Positions 34,891 through 42,534 are shown, numbered from the stretch's first letter. The stretch: 43,395 bases of DNA from an uncultured Bacteroidales bacterium (GCA_946055165.1 CAMGFA010000013.1:1-43395), one strand, 5' to 3'. Numbers and translations are program-made. Notes: generated from the letters alone by a model not told the origin.

Positions 34891-35271
34891 ATGGAACTCA
34901 AATTTTTCAAATGCCGCCATTGCGGCAATGTGGTTGTAAAACTCGTTGATTCCACTGTTCCTCTTGTTTGTTGTGGCGAAAAAATGGAGGAGTTGAAGGC
35001 AAATACTGTAGAAGCAAGTGTTGAAAAGCATCTTCCTGTGCTTGAATTTCCCGATTCCTGTACGGTGAAAGTCAGCGTGGGCAGTGCCCCTCATCCAATG
35101 CTCCCTGAGCATCATATCTCTTTCATCTGTTTGGAAACTGAGGAAGGCGTTCAAGTAGTCGACCTTAAAGACAAGACTGAGGCAGTAGCAGTTTTCCATA
35201 CCAAGGCCAAGGTTAAGGCAGTATATGAGTACTGCAACCTTCACGGTTTGTGGAAGACGGCAGTTGAATAA
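34891..35271 (+). CDS. dfx: Desulfoferrodoxin (superoxide reductase, 2Fe type)
   Basis: Non-haem iron protein of 126 aa that reduces superoxide to hydrogen peroxide. The N-terminal desulforedoxin site has Cys8, Cys11, Cys27 and Cys28 (CRHCG, VCCGE). The catalytic iron ligands are visible: His47 in EKHLPV, His68 and His74 in HPMLPEHH, Cys115 and His118 in CNLHG. Glu46, next to His47, matches the conserved Glu-Lys-His loop. Having both centres makes it class I. It suits an anaerobe under oxygen stress. A strong terminator follows, and accessory DNA begins just beyond. Confidence 0.95.
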   Translation: MELKFFKCRHCGNVVVKLVDSTVPLVCCGEKMEELKANTVEASVEKHLPVLEFPDSCTVKVSVGSAPHPMLPEHHISFICLETEEGVQVVDLKDKTEAVAVFHTKAKVKAVYEYCNLHGLWKTAVE

Positions 35272-35283
35272 AAAAAAGTGAAG

Positions 35284-35332
35284 AGGGTGACCAAAAAGTC
35301 AGAGGTGGCTTAGCGGTCACTCTCTTTTTTTA
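35284..35332 (+). terminator. Rho-independent terminator after desulfoferrodoxin
   Basis: GAGGGTGACC pairs with GGTCACTCTC (one G-U pair), followed by seven T. The loop is about 22 nt. Confidence 0.85.
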
Positions 35333-35368
35333 TGTCATTATGCCTCCGAGCGCCGGCAGCTCTCCACC

Positions 35369-35484
35369 GGAGCGCTCTTGAGAGCCTTGCCTTCAGAGAC
35401 TCCTTCCCACTTCGCTACGCTTGTGGGCCCCTTCCTTCCTCAGGAGACGAGGTCTCTTTCGGCAAGACCCTCAAGAGCGCTTCC
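35369..35484. repeat. Large imperfect inverted repeat
   Basis: GGAGCGCTCTTGAGAGCCTT (from 35369) is the imperfect reverse complement of GTCTCTTTCGGCAAGACCCT (35452 onward, continuing CAAGAGCGCTTCC). The arms of about 30 nt enclose a smaller hairpin CCCAC/GTGGG near 35407-35428. The right arm module recurs at 43185-43213 and again, 18 of 18 nt, at 43378-43395 in opposite orientation. Confidence 0.7.
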
Positions 35485-35496
35485 TACAGCATCACT

Positions 35497-35584
35497 GTAC
35501 CAGATACCCTCTTCATTGTCCAGCATTGCATCTGGCACATCCACCTCCACTCACTTGTTCCAGCAATACACTACCGTGGCAGAT
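35497..35584 (-). repeat. GTGCCAGAT/ATCTGGCAC palindromic repeat units (left copy)
   Basis: Three alternating boxes, GTACCAGAT (35497), GCATCTGGCAC (35528) and GTGGCAGAT (35576), separate two spacers of about 30-40 nt. Its reverse complement matches 42769-42828, and the outer unit matches 42656-42696. The units are therefore shared but rearranged between the two clusters. Confidence 0.7.
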
Positions 35585-35592
35585 ACCTTGGC

Positions 35593-35676
35593 GGCGAAAG
35601 TTATTCTGCCCGGTCGGCGCGCGGAGCCACCCACAGAGTTCAGGCGCGACGACAGTGCGCGGAAATAACTTTCGCC
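35593..35676 (-). repeat. MITE-like palindromic element, left copy
   Basis: An 84-nt element whose ends are perfect 13-nt inverted repeats, GGCGAAAGTTATT and AATAACTTTCGCC, around a very GC-rich core. It is a near copy, in opposite orientation, of 43066-43150; with flanks (35589-35682 and 43060-43154) about 94 nt match with only a handful of differences. It contains no ORF and is too short to mobilise itself. Confidence 0.8.
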
Positions 35677-35725
35677 CTGCAGTTGATGACGGTGAAAATG
35701 TGCACATAGTTCCAGGACCTCAACC

Positions 35726-35757
35726 AACAACAGCGCAGAAATAACTTTCGCCTGTGG
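35726..35757 (-). repeat. Half copy of the GGCGAAAGTTATT element
   Basis: AACAACAGCGCAGAAATAAC then TTTCGCCTGTGG carries only one arm of the element at 35593. Its reverse complement also matches 2481-2516. Just downstream, 35761-35787 shares CTCGTGAAATTCA and GGCACGG with 42841-42864, there in the same orientation. Confidence 0.6.
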
Positions 35758-35788
35758 GATCTGCTCGTGAAATTCACCGGGCACGGGC

Positions 35789-36007
35789 TTAAAACTTAAT
35801 TAATTGATAATCAACAGGTAGAAAAATCAAAGCGTGCCAGGTGAGCACGAGGCAGTCTCTCTCTGAAAATATGTGTCGATATTCAGTTCCATCGTTACAT
35901 GTGCCTGCGGCAGGGCTTTCCGGGAGATTCATTCCCGTCTCAATCTCGCTTCTGGAGGAATCGGGATGATAGTGCAGGAACTGAAGTATTTCGTTATCTC
36001 TGGTCAT
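35789..36007 (-). pseudogene. Possible remnant of a winged-helix regulator gene
   Basis: A 72-codon frame whose first 30 residues, starting MTRDNEILQFLHYHPDSSRS, look like the start of a winged-helix DNA-binding domain. The rest has no regulator-like character, so this may be a truncated N-terminus next to the repeats. It faces the palindrome at 36044-36070. Chance cannot be excluded. Confidence 0.3.
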
Positions 36008-36043
36008 TGACGTTTATCTTTTGGCTCAAATATGCAAAGAATA

Positions 36044-36070
36044 CGGCTCAAATTCCAATTTTTTGAGCCG
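36044..36070. promoter_or_regulatory. Perfect GGCTCAAA palindrome, operator-like
   Basis: CGGCTCAAA and TTTGAGCCG flank 9 nt as a perfect inverted repeat. A further GGCTCAAA lies at 36023-36030 and a related TGAGCCGAAA begins near 36095. Repeated sites between two divergent short frames suggest an operator region left from a lost or reduced gene. Confidence 0.5.
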
Positions 36071-36075
36071 AAAAT

Positions 36076-36222
36076 ATGATAATTACGGGGGTAAATGAGC
36101 CGAAAGGCCGTAAATGGCAATATAGCAGCGATTTCAACATCCACAAGACAGCCAATATCGAGCACGGCTATCTCAATGGCCGCTACGGCGGAATACCAAA
36201 AAACGACCTAGATTTGAAATAA
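36076..36222 (+). pseudogene. Short ORF, possible C-terminal gene remnant
   Basis: A 48-codon frame beginning MIITGVNEPKGRKWQY and containing KTANIEHGYLNGRYGGIPKN before its stop. The sequence looks protein-like (balanced composition, Gly/Asn-rich turn) but I recognise no family, and it is much shorter than the usual gene. It could be a tail left after deletion, or a small gene. Together with 35789-36007 it accounts for the 1-kb gap before higB. Confidence 0.3.
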
Positions 36223-36233
36223 TTAGAATAAAG

Positions 36234-36265
36234 TTCCCATTTATAGGGAATTTTTATTATCTTTG
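36234..36265 (+). promoter_or_regulatory. Promoter and operator of the toxin-antitoxin module
   Basis: An inverted repeat TTCCC-ATTTATA-GGGAA (36234-36250) sits 7 nt before TATCTTTG (36258-36265), a perfect -7 match, in the -33 region. The location fits autoregulation by the downstream HTH antitoxin. The transcript start would be about 15 nt before the higB ATG. Confidence 0.6.
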
Positions 36266-36283
36266 CAAAAATTTGCCGGATGA

Positions 36284-36607
36284 ATGTTAAAGGTTGATAT
36301 TTTAGATGAAGATTTGCAAGAACTCATTCTTAAAGGAGTCAATACTGGAAAATACAAAAGAATAGCACGTGATAAAAAGTTCGTAAAGAAACTGGTCGAT
36401 ATCTATAATCTGATGTGTTCGGTTGAGCATGTATCAGAACTGAGAAGATATAGTTTTCTTCACTATGAACAATTGAAACACATTTCTTTGAGTTCAGTAA
36501 GAATATTCAACAACAGAGTTGAACGTCTGCTGTTCAGAGAAACGGAAACAGGATTAGAAATTACATTAATTGAATTGAATGATGACCACTATGGCAACAA
36601 GAAATGA
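36284..36607 (+). CDS. HigB/RelE-ParE superfamily toxin
   Basis: Small basic protein of 107 aa with a RelE/HigB-like layout: an N-terminal helix region (YKRIARDKKFVKKLVDIYNL), then SELRRYSFLHYEQLKH and beta strands VRIFNNRVERLLFRETETGL and EITLIELNDDHYG. The arginine-rich strand pair resembles HigB, which cleaves mRNA on the ribosome. It lies immediately before and overlaps by 29 nt an HTH gene, the toxin-first order of higBA modules. AT-rich, unlike the core genes, so likely acquired. Confidence 0.75.
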   Translation: MLKVDILDEDLQELILKGVNTGKYKRIARDKKFVKKLVDIYNLMCSVEHVSELRRYSFLHYEQLKHISLSSVRIFNNRVERLLFRETETGLEITLIELNDDHYGNKK

Positions 36608-37688
36608 AAGCATTACCCCATGTATGTCGACCCATCCGGGGACAATCTTGAGGTATGAATTGGAGGATCGAGGAATCTCCCAAAAGGACTTTGCTGTCAT
36701 GATTGGCATGCAGAAGTCGCATCTGAATGAACTGATTAAAGGCAAAAGACCAATGACAAAACCAATAGCTGATAGAATTGAGGCTACCCTCGGCATTTCG
36801 TCTATTGCATTGGTTAATATGCAGACTCAGTATGAGTATGATGTCAAGGTATTGGAGCAGAGAGGTATCGATGAACTGGAGGCTCACAATACATTGAACC
36901 TTTATGATGAAATATTTGATGTCAAAACACTCTTTCGAAGGCTAGACAAAGGTTTGACCACGTCATGCCAGAAATTGAAATATTTGGTCGATGTTTTATG
37001 TTTGCCACAACCGGTCGAACTGAAGCTGGAAACGATGGGAATGTTCAAGAAGTCCGCAAAGACTGGTCAGGATCCAAGAATGTTGATGACATGGAAGCTA
37101 TTGGCCGAATCCAAAGCTAGGGAACAGAGTGTGACTCATACCTTTAATAGGGACAATGAAAAGTCTCTTGTCAAATCATTGGTTAAAGCGCTGCATGAGA
37201 ACAATTCCACAATAGACACAATTCAACAGATATTGTCAGACGAAGGAATAGCCTTTTGTATTGAAGAAAAAGTTGACAGGGCCTCTGTAGATGGCTACTC
37301 ATTTATAGAGAATGACATTCCATATATCATTCTGACCAAGAGATATGACAGAATAGACAACTTCGCGTTTGCATTGATGCATGAAGTCGGTCATATATAT
37401 TTACATTATCTGGATGGAACAAGACAGGACTGCAAGCTCAGCATTCCGGATTACGATAATGAAAGTATTGAAGAGAAAGAAGCTAACGCCTATGCGTCCA
37501 ACGCTCTCATACCATACGGGGAATGGAAAAAGGCACCAAGGGTTAGAGTAAACCCTGAACTGATTCAACAAAAATATACAGAATGGGCTTTGGAAAAGGG
37601 TCTGAATAAATGGATTGTACTAGGAAGGATTTCCTATGAAACAGGGATGTACAAATTTCGGTCAGACGACAGTCGGAGGATAAGGTGA
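36579..37688 (+). CDS. HigA-like HTH antitoxin fused to ImmA/IrrE metallopeptidase domain
   Basis: Protein of 369 aa joining two parts. Residues about 17-75 form an XRE/HigA helix-turn-helix (HPGTILRYELEDRGISQKDF; MIGMQKSHLNELIKGKRPMT). Residues about 200-320 form an ImmA/IrrE-type metallopeptidase with HEVGH at 268-272 and a third-ligand region EKEANAYAS starting at Glu299. The middle is helical. Such HigA-ImmA fusions are known; here the peptidase could destroy the antitoxin half or another repressor on a signal. ATG 36579 overlaps the toxin gene; ATG 36591 is an alternative. Likely autoregulates the operator at 36234-36250. Confidence 0.85.
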   Translation: MMTTMATRNESITPCMSTHPGTILRYELEDRGISQKDFAVMIGMQKSHLNELIKGKRPMTKPIADRIEATLGISSIALVNMQTQYEYDVKVLEQRGIDELEAHNTLNLYDEIFDVKTLFRRLDKGLTTSCQKLKYLVDVLCLPQPVELKLETMGMFKKSAKTGQDPRMLMTWKLLAESKAREQSVTHTFNRDNEKSLVKSLVKALHENNSTIDTIQQILSDEGIAFCIEEKVDRASVDGYSFIENDIPYIILTKRYDRIDNFAFALMHEVGHIYLHYLDGTRQDCKLSIPDYDNESIEEKEANAYASNALIPYGEWKKAPRVRVNPELIQQKYTEWALEKGLNKWIVLGRISYETGMYKFRSDDSRRIR

Positions 37689-37915
37689 TTATAATTCAAA
37701 AGAATATTTCTTTTTCTTTTTCTTTGATGCCGATGCTTCTTTGGGTATAGTAGGCATACAGTGCCGGAGATTATCTTTAATCTTGGACATATCGCGGGAA
37801 CTGAAGGACAGGGAGGTAGAAGAATATGCCCAAATGAGGATATTGAATTTATTTTCCGGAACGAGGACTTATCTGCAATGTTGTGAAGAATTAAATGAAA
37901 ATTTAACAAAAGACG

Positions 37916-37947
37916 TTTGGAGGAGAAAGAAGAAAGTTGTACCTTTG
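37916..37947 (+). promoter_or_regulatory. Strong Bacteroidota promoter of the lipoprotein locus
   Basis: TTTG at 37916-37919, exactly 20 nt, then TACCTTTG at 37940-37947: the best promoter match in the window. Transcription would start near 37954, giving a 240-nt leader before the small protein at 38195. The stretch 37689-37915 before it shows no credible gene. Confidence 0.75.
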
Positions 37948-37964
37948 CGCGGAATACAAAGGCG

Positions 37965-38051
37965 ATGGCAGTACGGTTAGAAAATAGAGTTGTGGCCGGC
38001 TGCCTCTTCTCTGGAAATAATCTGGGGGGGGGTACAAGAATCGTTACCTAA
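37965..38051 (+). CDS. Putative 28-aa leader peptide containing a G9 tract
   Basis: ATG 37965, about 11 nt after the expected transcript start, opens a 28-codon frame (MAVRLENRVVAGCLFSGNNL then GGGTRIVT). It runs through nine consecutive G at 38024-38032. In the present length the frame stops at 38051. One more G (or two fewer) would shift it into the frame that stays open through 38033-38368 and reads into the small protein below. Whether the peptide is translated is unknown; it could instead be chance within a leader. Confidence 0.35.
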   Translation: MAVRLENRVVAGCLFSGNNLGGGTRIVT

Positions 38052-38115
38052 ACAATAATCAAACAGACATAGATTTCGTCGAGCGCATGGAATGTTCCGT
38101 GTGCGGTTTTGTCGT

Positions 38116-38142
38116 GCCCTGTGCTCAAGTCTTGAGCGGGGC
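38116..38142 (+). promoter_or_regulatory. Leader hairpin
   Basis: GCTCAA and TTGAGC form a perfect stem around GTC, extended by GCCC/GGGC with a small internal bulge. It lies 53 nt before the small-protein ATG in the long leader. TTTTT follows 11 nt after the stem, so a weak attenuator is possible; no known riboswitch was recognised. Confidence 0.45.
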
Positions 38143-38194
38143 GTGCGAGTCTTCATTTTTGGAAACTAATGTTTTATATATAATTCACACACAA

Positions 38195-38368
38195 ATGAAA
38201 GAGTTAAAAATGCTTTCAGCAAAGGGCTTGTACGAAGCCCCTTGCTGCGAAATCCTGTCATTACAAAGTGATGGGGCGATTCTGATTGTCTCTGGAGGGG
38301 TTAATTTCTCCGAAACCAGAGGCGCTGTTAGTGGTACAGACTCTTATGATGACGACGACAATTTTTAA
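38195..38368 (+). CDS. Small 57-aa protein with YEAPCCEIL motif
   Basis: Small protein: MKELKMLSAKGLYEAPCCEI is followed by LSLQSDGAILIVSGG and an acidic end, DSYDDDDNF. Bacteroidales genomes contain many similar tiny proteins with a Y-x-x-P-x-x-E-hydrophobic pattern then Gly/Ser-rich and Asp-rich ends, usually beside surface lipoprotein genes; their function is unknown. No signal peptide is seen. The stop codon overlaps the ATG at 38368, suggesting coupling to the downstream lipoprotein. An upstream in-frame ATG at 38087 is less likely. Confidence 0.6.
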   Translation: MKELKMLSAKGLYEAPCCEILSLQSDGAILIVSGGVNFSETRGAVSGTDSYDDDDNF

Positions 38369-38379
38369 TGGTTTTGGTT

Positions 38380-41250
38380 ATGAGAAAGACGTTGTTATCA
38401 TTTGGAATGCTTGCAGCAGCTGCAATAGCATTCGTTGGATGTACAGAGAAGGAACTTGTTTCTGATGTAAAACCTGTAACCCATACAATGACAATCAATC
38501 TTGGAAAAGCAATCGATACCAAGACTGCTGTTGTAGAGGGTGAGACTGAAGCTTCATATGTATGGACAGAAGGGGATAATAAATATTTTCACGTATATGA
38601 AAGCACATTCGATGCTGAAGGGAAGGAGTCAAAGACGGAGGGAACAATTAATGAGGTAATTTATAGTGAGGATAAAACCACTGCTTCATTAAATGTTTCT
38701 TTTACCGGTACTGCTAAAGGACCATATACTTATAGAGTTGTATATGCGAATACTGTAAGTGGTTCTAAAAATCCTCTTATACCTGCAGAACAGAGTCCTA
38801 AGGCTAATTCTTATGATCCGGCTGCCGATGTATTGGTGTCAAGACCAATTGAGAGCGAGACTAGAGTTGAGTCTGTAGAGATGACAATGGGTCGTGCTGC
38901 AACCATCAATAAGATGACCCTTAAGGGATTGGTAGCAGGTGAAAAAGTATCTAAAGTTACTCTTACCACAGATAAGAGCCTTTCTGCATATTATGCTATA
39001 TCTACACAGAATTATTCCGCCAACGCAAAGACTTTAACTTTTACTTTTGATAATGTTGAAGTTGGGGCCGAGGGTACATTCCCTGTTTATTTTGTATCTG
39101 CTCCGGTTGAAGGTGCTGCTATTGAGAGTGTTGTTGTAACTACGGATAAGAATGTATATACCAAATCTTCTTCACTTAATCCAAATCCATTCGATGGCAA
39201 GACTATTACCTTTGCTGTCGGAACGATGAAGCGTTTCGGAATGGATATGGCAGGATATGGAAAGCCGATAAGTGAACCGGTAGAATATACTCTTGTAGAT
39301 AATGCTGTAAAGATTTCTGATAAAGCAGAATATCTTATCGTAAATAAAGATGGAACAAAAGCGTTTGGCGCATATGTGTCAGGTGAGAAGGCATACTTTG
39401 GTCTGGAAGATATTACATCAACGGGCAATGTGATAACTATCACGTCTGAGCAAGTAAATGTTGTAACCTTAGAGTCTGCTGAAACAGATGGACAATTCTA
39501 TATTAAAACAGCTGATGGAAACTATCTGTATTATACAGGGGCAAATAATGCTGTATTTAGCGGAGAAAAGAAGGCGGAAGATGCATATCTTTGGACTGTT
39601 GCAATTGATAGGATAACAAATGTTGGTACCACTGAACGCTATTTGCAGTATAATTCAGCAAATAGTCGATTCGCTTGTTATATATCTGCGTCAAAACAAG
39701 AGGATGTAGTGTTGTACGTAAATGAAGCAACATTGATTCCATCTCTTAAAACACCTTCAGGTCTTGGTGCTATCTCTGAAGGAAATACGGTTACTATAGC
39801 TTGGGACTCTGTGGAAAATGCTGAATCCTATATTGTAACTTGTGGAGAGCGAACAGAAACAACAACAGACACAAAAATTGAATTTACCGATTTGGCTGAC
39901 GGTCTTTATGATGTTACTGTAGTAGCTACAACTTCAAATCCTGGATATAAAGATTCAGAACCGGCAGTTACTAATGTTAGGGTTGGTTCCGTTTCGAAAT
40001 CAAAGGTTTATTTCAGCATAAATGGAGTTCTTAGTGAGGGAACTGAACTTGAAGAGGGAGTAAATATTACATTCCCGTCAGATCCTTCTGTTGAAGATGC
40101 GTCTTTTGCTGGATGGACAACAAGTTCAATTTCTGGAACTCAAGATAATGCTCCAGTATTTGTTAATACGAAATCTGAAGTGATGGGTAGTGCTGATGTA
40201 ACATATTATGCCGTGTTTGCTTCAGAGTCACTTTCCCAAACTCTGCAATATGACACTTGGACTTATTCGGGATCAACTACAAATAAATCTTCCTATAGGC
40301 TGTTCCACAAAGATAGTTATATTGAATCTGAATCTTTTGATTTGGGAAAATTGAGCAAAGTAGTGGTTTATGGAGGAACCTTTGGCGGTACTTCTTATAA
40401 TTCACTTACGATTAGCGTTGGAACAAATATTTGGAAGGATGTTACCGTTTCTGGAAAAAGTGAAACAGGTGTAAATACATATACAGATGGTAATCCTTTG
40501 ACAGGCACTGGCAAATTGCGTATTACTTCAAATTCTGGAACTGCATCTTCTAATGGCGTGCGTATTTCTAAAGTTGAAATATATGTAATGTCGGCATATT
40601 GTACTAATGTTGTGGCCGCAACTGGTATTTCAGTATCGGGGACCCCTACAAAAAAAGAATATGAGGACGGAAATGTTTTCGATCCAAGCGGCCTGGTTGT
40701 TACAAAGTCATTCAATGACGGTTCTTCAGAGGTGGTAACAAGTGGTATTAAGTGGTCATTTGATCCTGCCGTATTGAGAGAAGGAACAACATCTGTATCT
40801 GTTACTGCCACTGTTGGAGATTTGGTGTCGGCTCCATATTCTGTAACAGGGTTGATTGTAAATAAGTCAACATCTAGTGGAAATACAGAAGTTGCATTTG
40901 AGTTCAACTACACTACAACAGATACTAAGACTGGAGATTGGTCGCTTGAAAAAGACGATGTAAAATTATCTTGGAGTAAGGGATCGAATCAATATACCCC
41001 ATCACCTAATAAAGAGGGCTCTATTAGAATGTATTCTGGAACTATTCTAACCATCACTGTACCAGAAGGAAAGAATATCACAAAAGTTGTATTTACGTCT
41101 ACATCAAATACCTATACTGCGGAAAATTTGAAATACAACGATGTGGCTCTTCCGTCAAATACTTGGGAATTATCAACACCTGCTAATCCTGTAGTATTGA
41201 CTGCTGCAGCAAACGCTAGATTTAAGTCAATTACTGTTACCTACAAATGA
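38380..41250 (+). CDS. Large fimbrillin-like/Ig-repeat lipoprotein, ending at an in-frame TGA
   Basis: Surface lipoprotein of 956 aa. Lipobox AFVGC (Cys21) then TEKE. Residues 30-300 resemble fimbrillin-like N-termini (GKAIDTKTAVVEGE). Then a fibronectin-III-like domain (about 450-535; TVTIAWDSVENAESYIVTCG), an InlB/Listeria-type repeat (ASFAGWTTSSISGT; DVTYYAVFA), a Big_3-like Ig domain (EDGNVFDPSGLVVTKSFNDG), and a beta domain ending ARFKSITVTYK. Codons are AT-rich, unlike the core. Translation ends at TGA 41248-41250, but the same frame stays open for another 397 codons encoding a nuclease. Start 38380 begins the signal peptide; 38368 overlaps the preceding stop. Confidence 0.85.
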   Translation: MRKTLLSFGMLAAAAIAFVGCTEKELVSDVKPVTHTMTINLGKAIDTKTAVVEGETEASYVWTEGDNKYFHVYESTFDAEGKESKTEGTINEVIYSEDKTTASLNVSFTGTAKGPYTYRVVYANTVSGSKNPLIPAEQSPKANSYDPAADVLVSRPIESETRVESVEMTMGRAATINKMTLKGLVAGEKVSKVTLTTDKSLSAYYAISTQNYSANAKTLTFTFDNVEVGAEGTFPVYFVSAPVEGAAIESVVVTTDKNVYTKSSSLNPNPFDGKTITFAVGTMKRFGMDMAGYGKPISEPVEYTLVDNAVKISDKAEYLIVNKDGTKAFGAYVSGEKAYFGLEDITSTGNVITITSEQVNVVTLESAETDGQFYIKTADGNYLYYTGANNAVFSGEKKAEDAYLWTVAIDRITNVGTTERYLQYNSANSRFACYISASKQEDVVLYVNEATLIPSLKTPSGLGAISEGNTVTIAWDSVENAESYIVTCGERTETTTDTKIEFTDLADGLYDVTVVATTSNPGYKDSEPAVTNVRVGSVSKSKVYFSINGVLSEGTELEEGVNITFPSDPSVEDASFAGWTTSSISGTQDNAPVFVNTKSEVMGSADVTYYAVFASESLSQTLQYDTWTYSGSTTNKSSYRLFHKDSYIESESFDLGKLSKVVVYGGTFGGTSYNSLTISVGTNIWKDVTVSGKSETGVNTYTDGNPLTGTGKLRITSNSGTASSNGVRISKVEIYVMSAYCTNVVAATGISVSGTPTKKEYEDGNVFDPSGLVVTKSFNDGSSEVVTSGIKWSFDPAVLREGTTSVSVTATVGDLVSAPYSVTGLIVNKSTSSGNTEVAFEFNYTTTDTKTGDWSLEKDDVKLSWSKGSNQYTPSPNKEGSIRMYSGTILTITVPEGKNITKVVFTSTSNTYTAENLKYNDVALPSNTWELSTPANPVVLTAAANARFKSITVTYK

Positions 41251-42444
41251 CTCCCATCCGTCGGCGGCGACGGGGGTGAAGAGCCCACGGCAACAGTAAA
41301 TACCGGCGGAGTATCGAATATCAGTCAGACAGGGGCAACCCTGTCTGGCTCTTATTCCTCAGTAACAGGTACAGTTACGGAGACAGGCTTCGAATATGGA
41401 AGCGCGTCAGGCAAATATGATCACAAGGTTCCAAGCAGCACTACGGCAGCGGATTTCAGCTGCGGAGTAAGTGGATTGGCCTCGAATACGACCTATTATT
41501 ACCGCGCATACGTGACGGTGCAGGGTGCGGAATCGCCCTTTTATGGCGGCACTAAGTCTTTCACTACGGGCTCAGTGAGCACCTGGCTTTCGTTCTACGA
41601 AATGCCGGCCACGAAAGCATCGGCCGTAAGCACAAGCAATACCCCGTACGAGGGGCGCTATTGCCACGATACCTTCGAGGAAACCTATGGGAGTACGAAG
41701 GCTTGCCGCTACAACACCTCGAATTCGAATCAGAAGGTGGTGACACACACCTACGAGTACAACGGTAAGGTGGTCAGGAACTACAGCTTCCTCTACGACA
41801 AGACCTATAGGTCAGCCCTGTGGGTAGCTTATGCCACCTCGAACAGCGGTGATTTCAAGGATAATAATGTTGGAAGAAACGACGACTGGGCCTATGACCC
41901 TGCTCTCGACCAGAGCTGGCAGCCAAACTTGGGTTCCTCTTATTCTTCGGCTGGTGGGCTGAGCTATGACAGGGGCCATCAGGTGGCATCGAACGACCGC
42001 CAGACCACGGTGGAGCAGAATAAGCAGACATTCTATTACTCGAATATGACTCCGCAGTACGCCAGCCTGAACCAGGGGCAGTGGGCATCTTTCGAGAACA
42101 AGGTGCAGGGAGTGGCTACAGGCACAAGCGGCCGCGATACTCTTTATGTGGTCACAGGACCACTCTTCGAAGGTACATTGTCCTCGACTACAGATAGTGA
42201 TGGGGCGTCTTGCAAGCTGCCTACGGGCTATTGGAAGTGCCTGATGAAGTGCAGTTTCGACACTTCCGGGACGATGACCGCCGCATCGGGCTGCGCATAT
42301 CTCGTGGATACGAACTCTGAAAATGTGGCGCCGACAGCAACAACTATCGATGCCATAGAGTTCAGGACGGGTTTTGATTTCTTTACGAATGTTCCTGCGT
42401 CTTTGCAAAACGCGGCGGAGAGTCAGACCTACTCCTTCTTTTAA
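41251..42444 (+). CDS. DNA/RNA non-specific endonuclease moiety without its own start, in frame after TGA
   Basis: A 397-codon open frame in the same register as the lipoprotein, beginning right after its TGA. It starts with a Gly/Asp/Glu linker (VGGDGGEEPTA), a fibronectin-like domain to about 41570, then a NUC1-type nuclease: RNYSFLYDKTYRSALWVAY, catalytic YDRGHQVASNDRQT, and YYSNMTPQYASLNQGQW with the metal-binding Asn. All catalytic residues are intact. There is no signal peptide and no in-frame ATG before 41602, inside the nuclease; TTG 41476 is the first possible start. Codons are GC-rich like the core. It is either the 3' end of a gene whose 5' part was replaced, a stop-readthrough product, or an assembly or sequencing effect. 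Confidence 0.75.
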   Translation, partial: LPSVGGDGGEEPTATVNTGGVSNISQTGATLSGSYSSVTGTVTETGFEYGSASGKYDHKVPSSTTAADFSCGVSGLASNTTYYYRAYVTVQGAESPFYGGTKSFTTGSVSTWLSFYEMPATKASAVSTSNTPYEGRYCHDTFEETYGSTKACRYNTSNSNQKVVTHTYEYNGKVVRNYSFLYDKTYRSALWVAYATSNSGDFKDNNVGRNDDWAYDPALDQSWQPNLGSSYSSAGGLSYDRGHQVASNDRQTTVEQNKQTFYYSNMTPQYASLNQGQWASFENKVQGVATGTSGRDTLYVVTGPLFEGTLSSTTDSDGASCKLPTGYWKCLMKCSFDTSGTMTAASGCAYLVDTNSENVAPTATTIDAIEFRTGFDFFTNVPASLQNAAESQTYSFF

Positions 42445-42454
42445 CAGACCCAAA

Positions 42455-42472
42455 CCTCCGCAACAGCGGAGG
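42455..42472 (+). terminator. Hairpin after the nuclease
   Basis: CCTCCGC-AACA-GCGGAGG is a perfect stem-loop 10 nt past the stop. No T tract follows directly, though TTTTTT occurs 25 nt later. Confidence 0.6.
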
Positions 42473-42534
42473 CTGTGCCGAAAGGCATCTTACTTACTTT
42501 TTTACCGAATTGTCGGTAATATGATTTGATTGTG

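Noticed and set aside
41248..41250. Genome-wide TGA recoding
   Set aside because: TGA is the normal stop of several genes here (ruvC, the HigA-ImmA gene, apbE), so a general reassignment is excluded.
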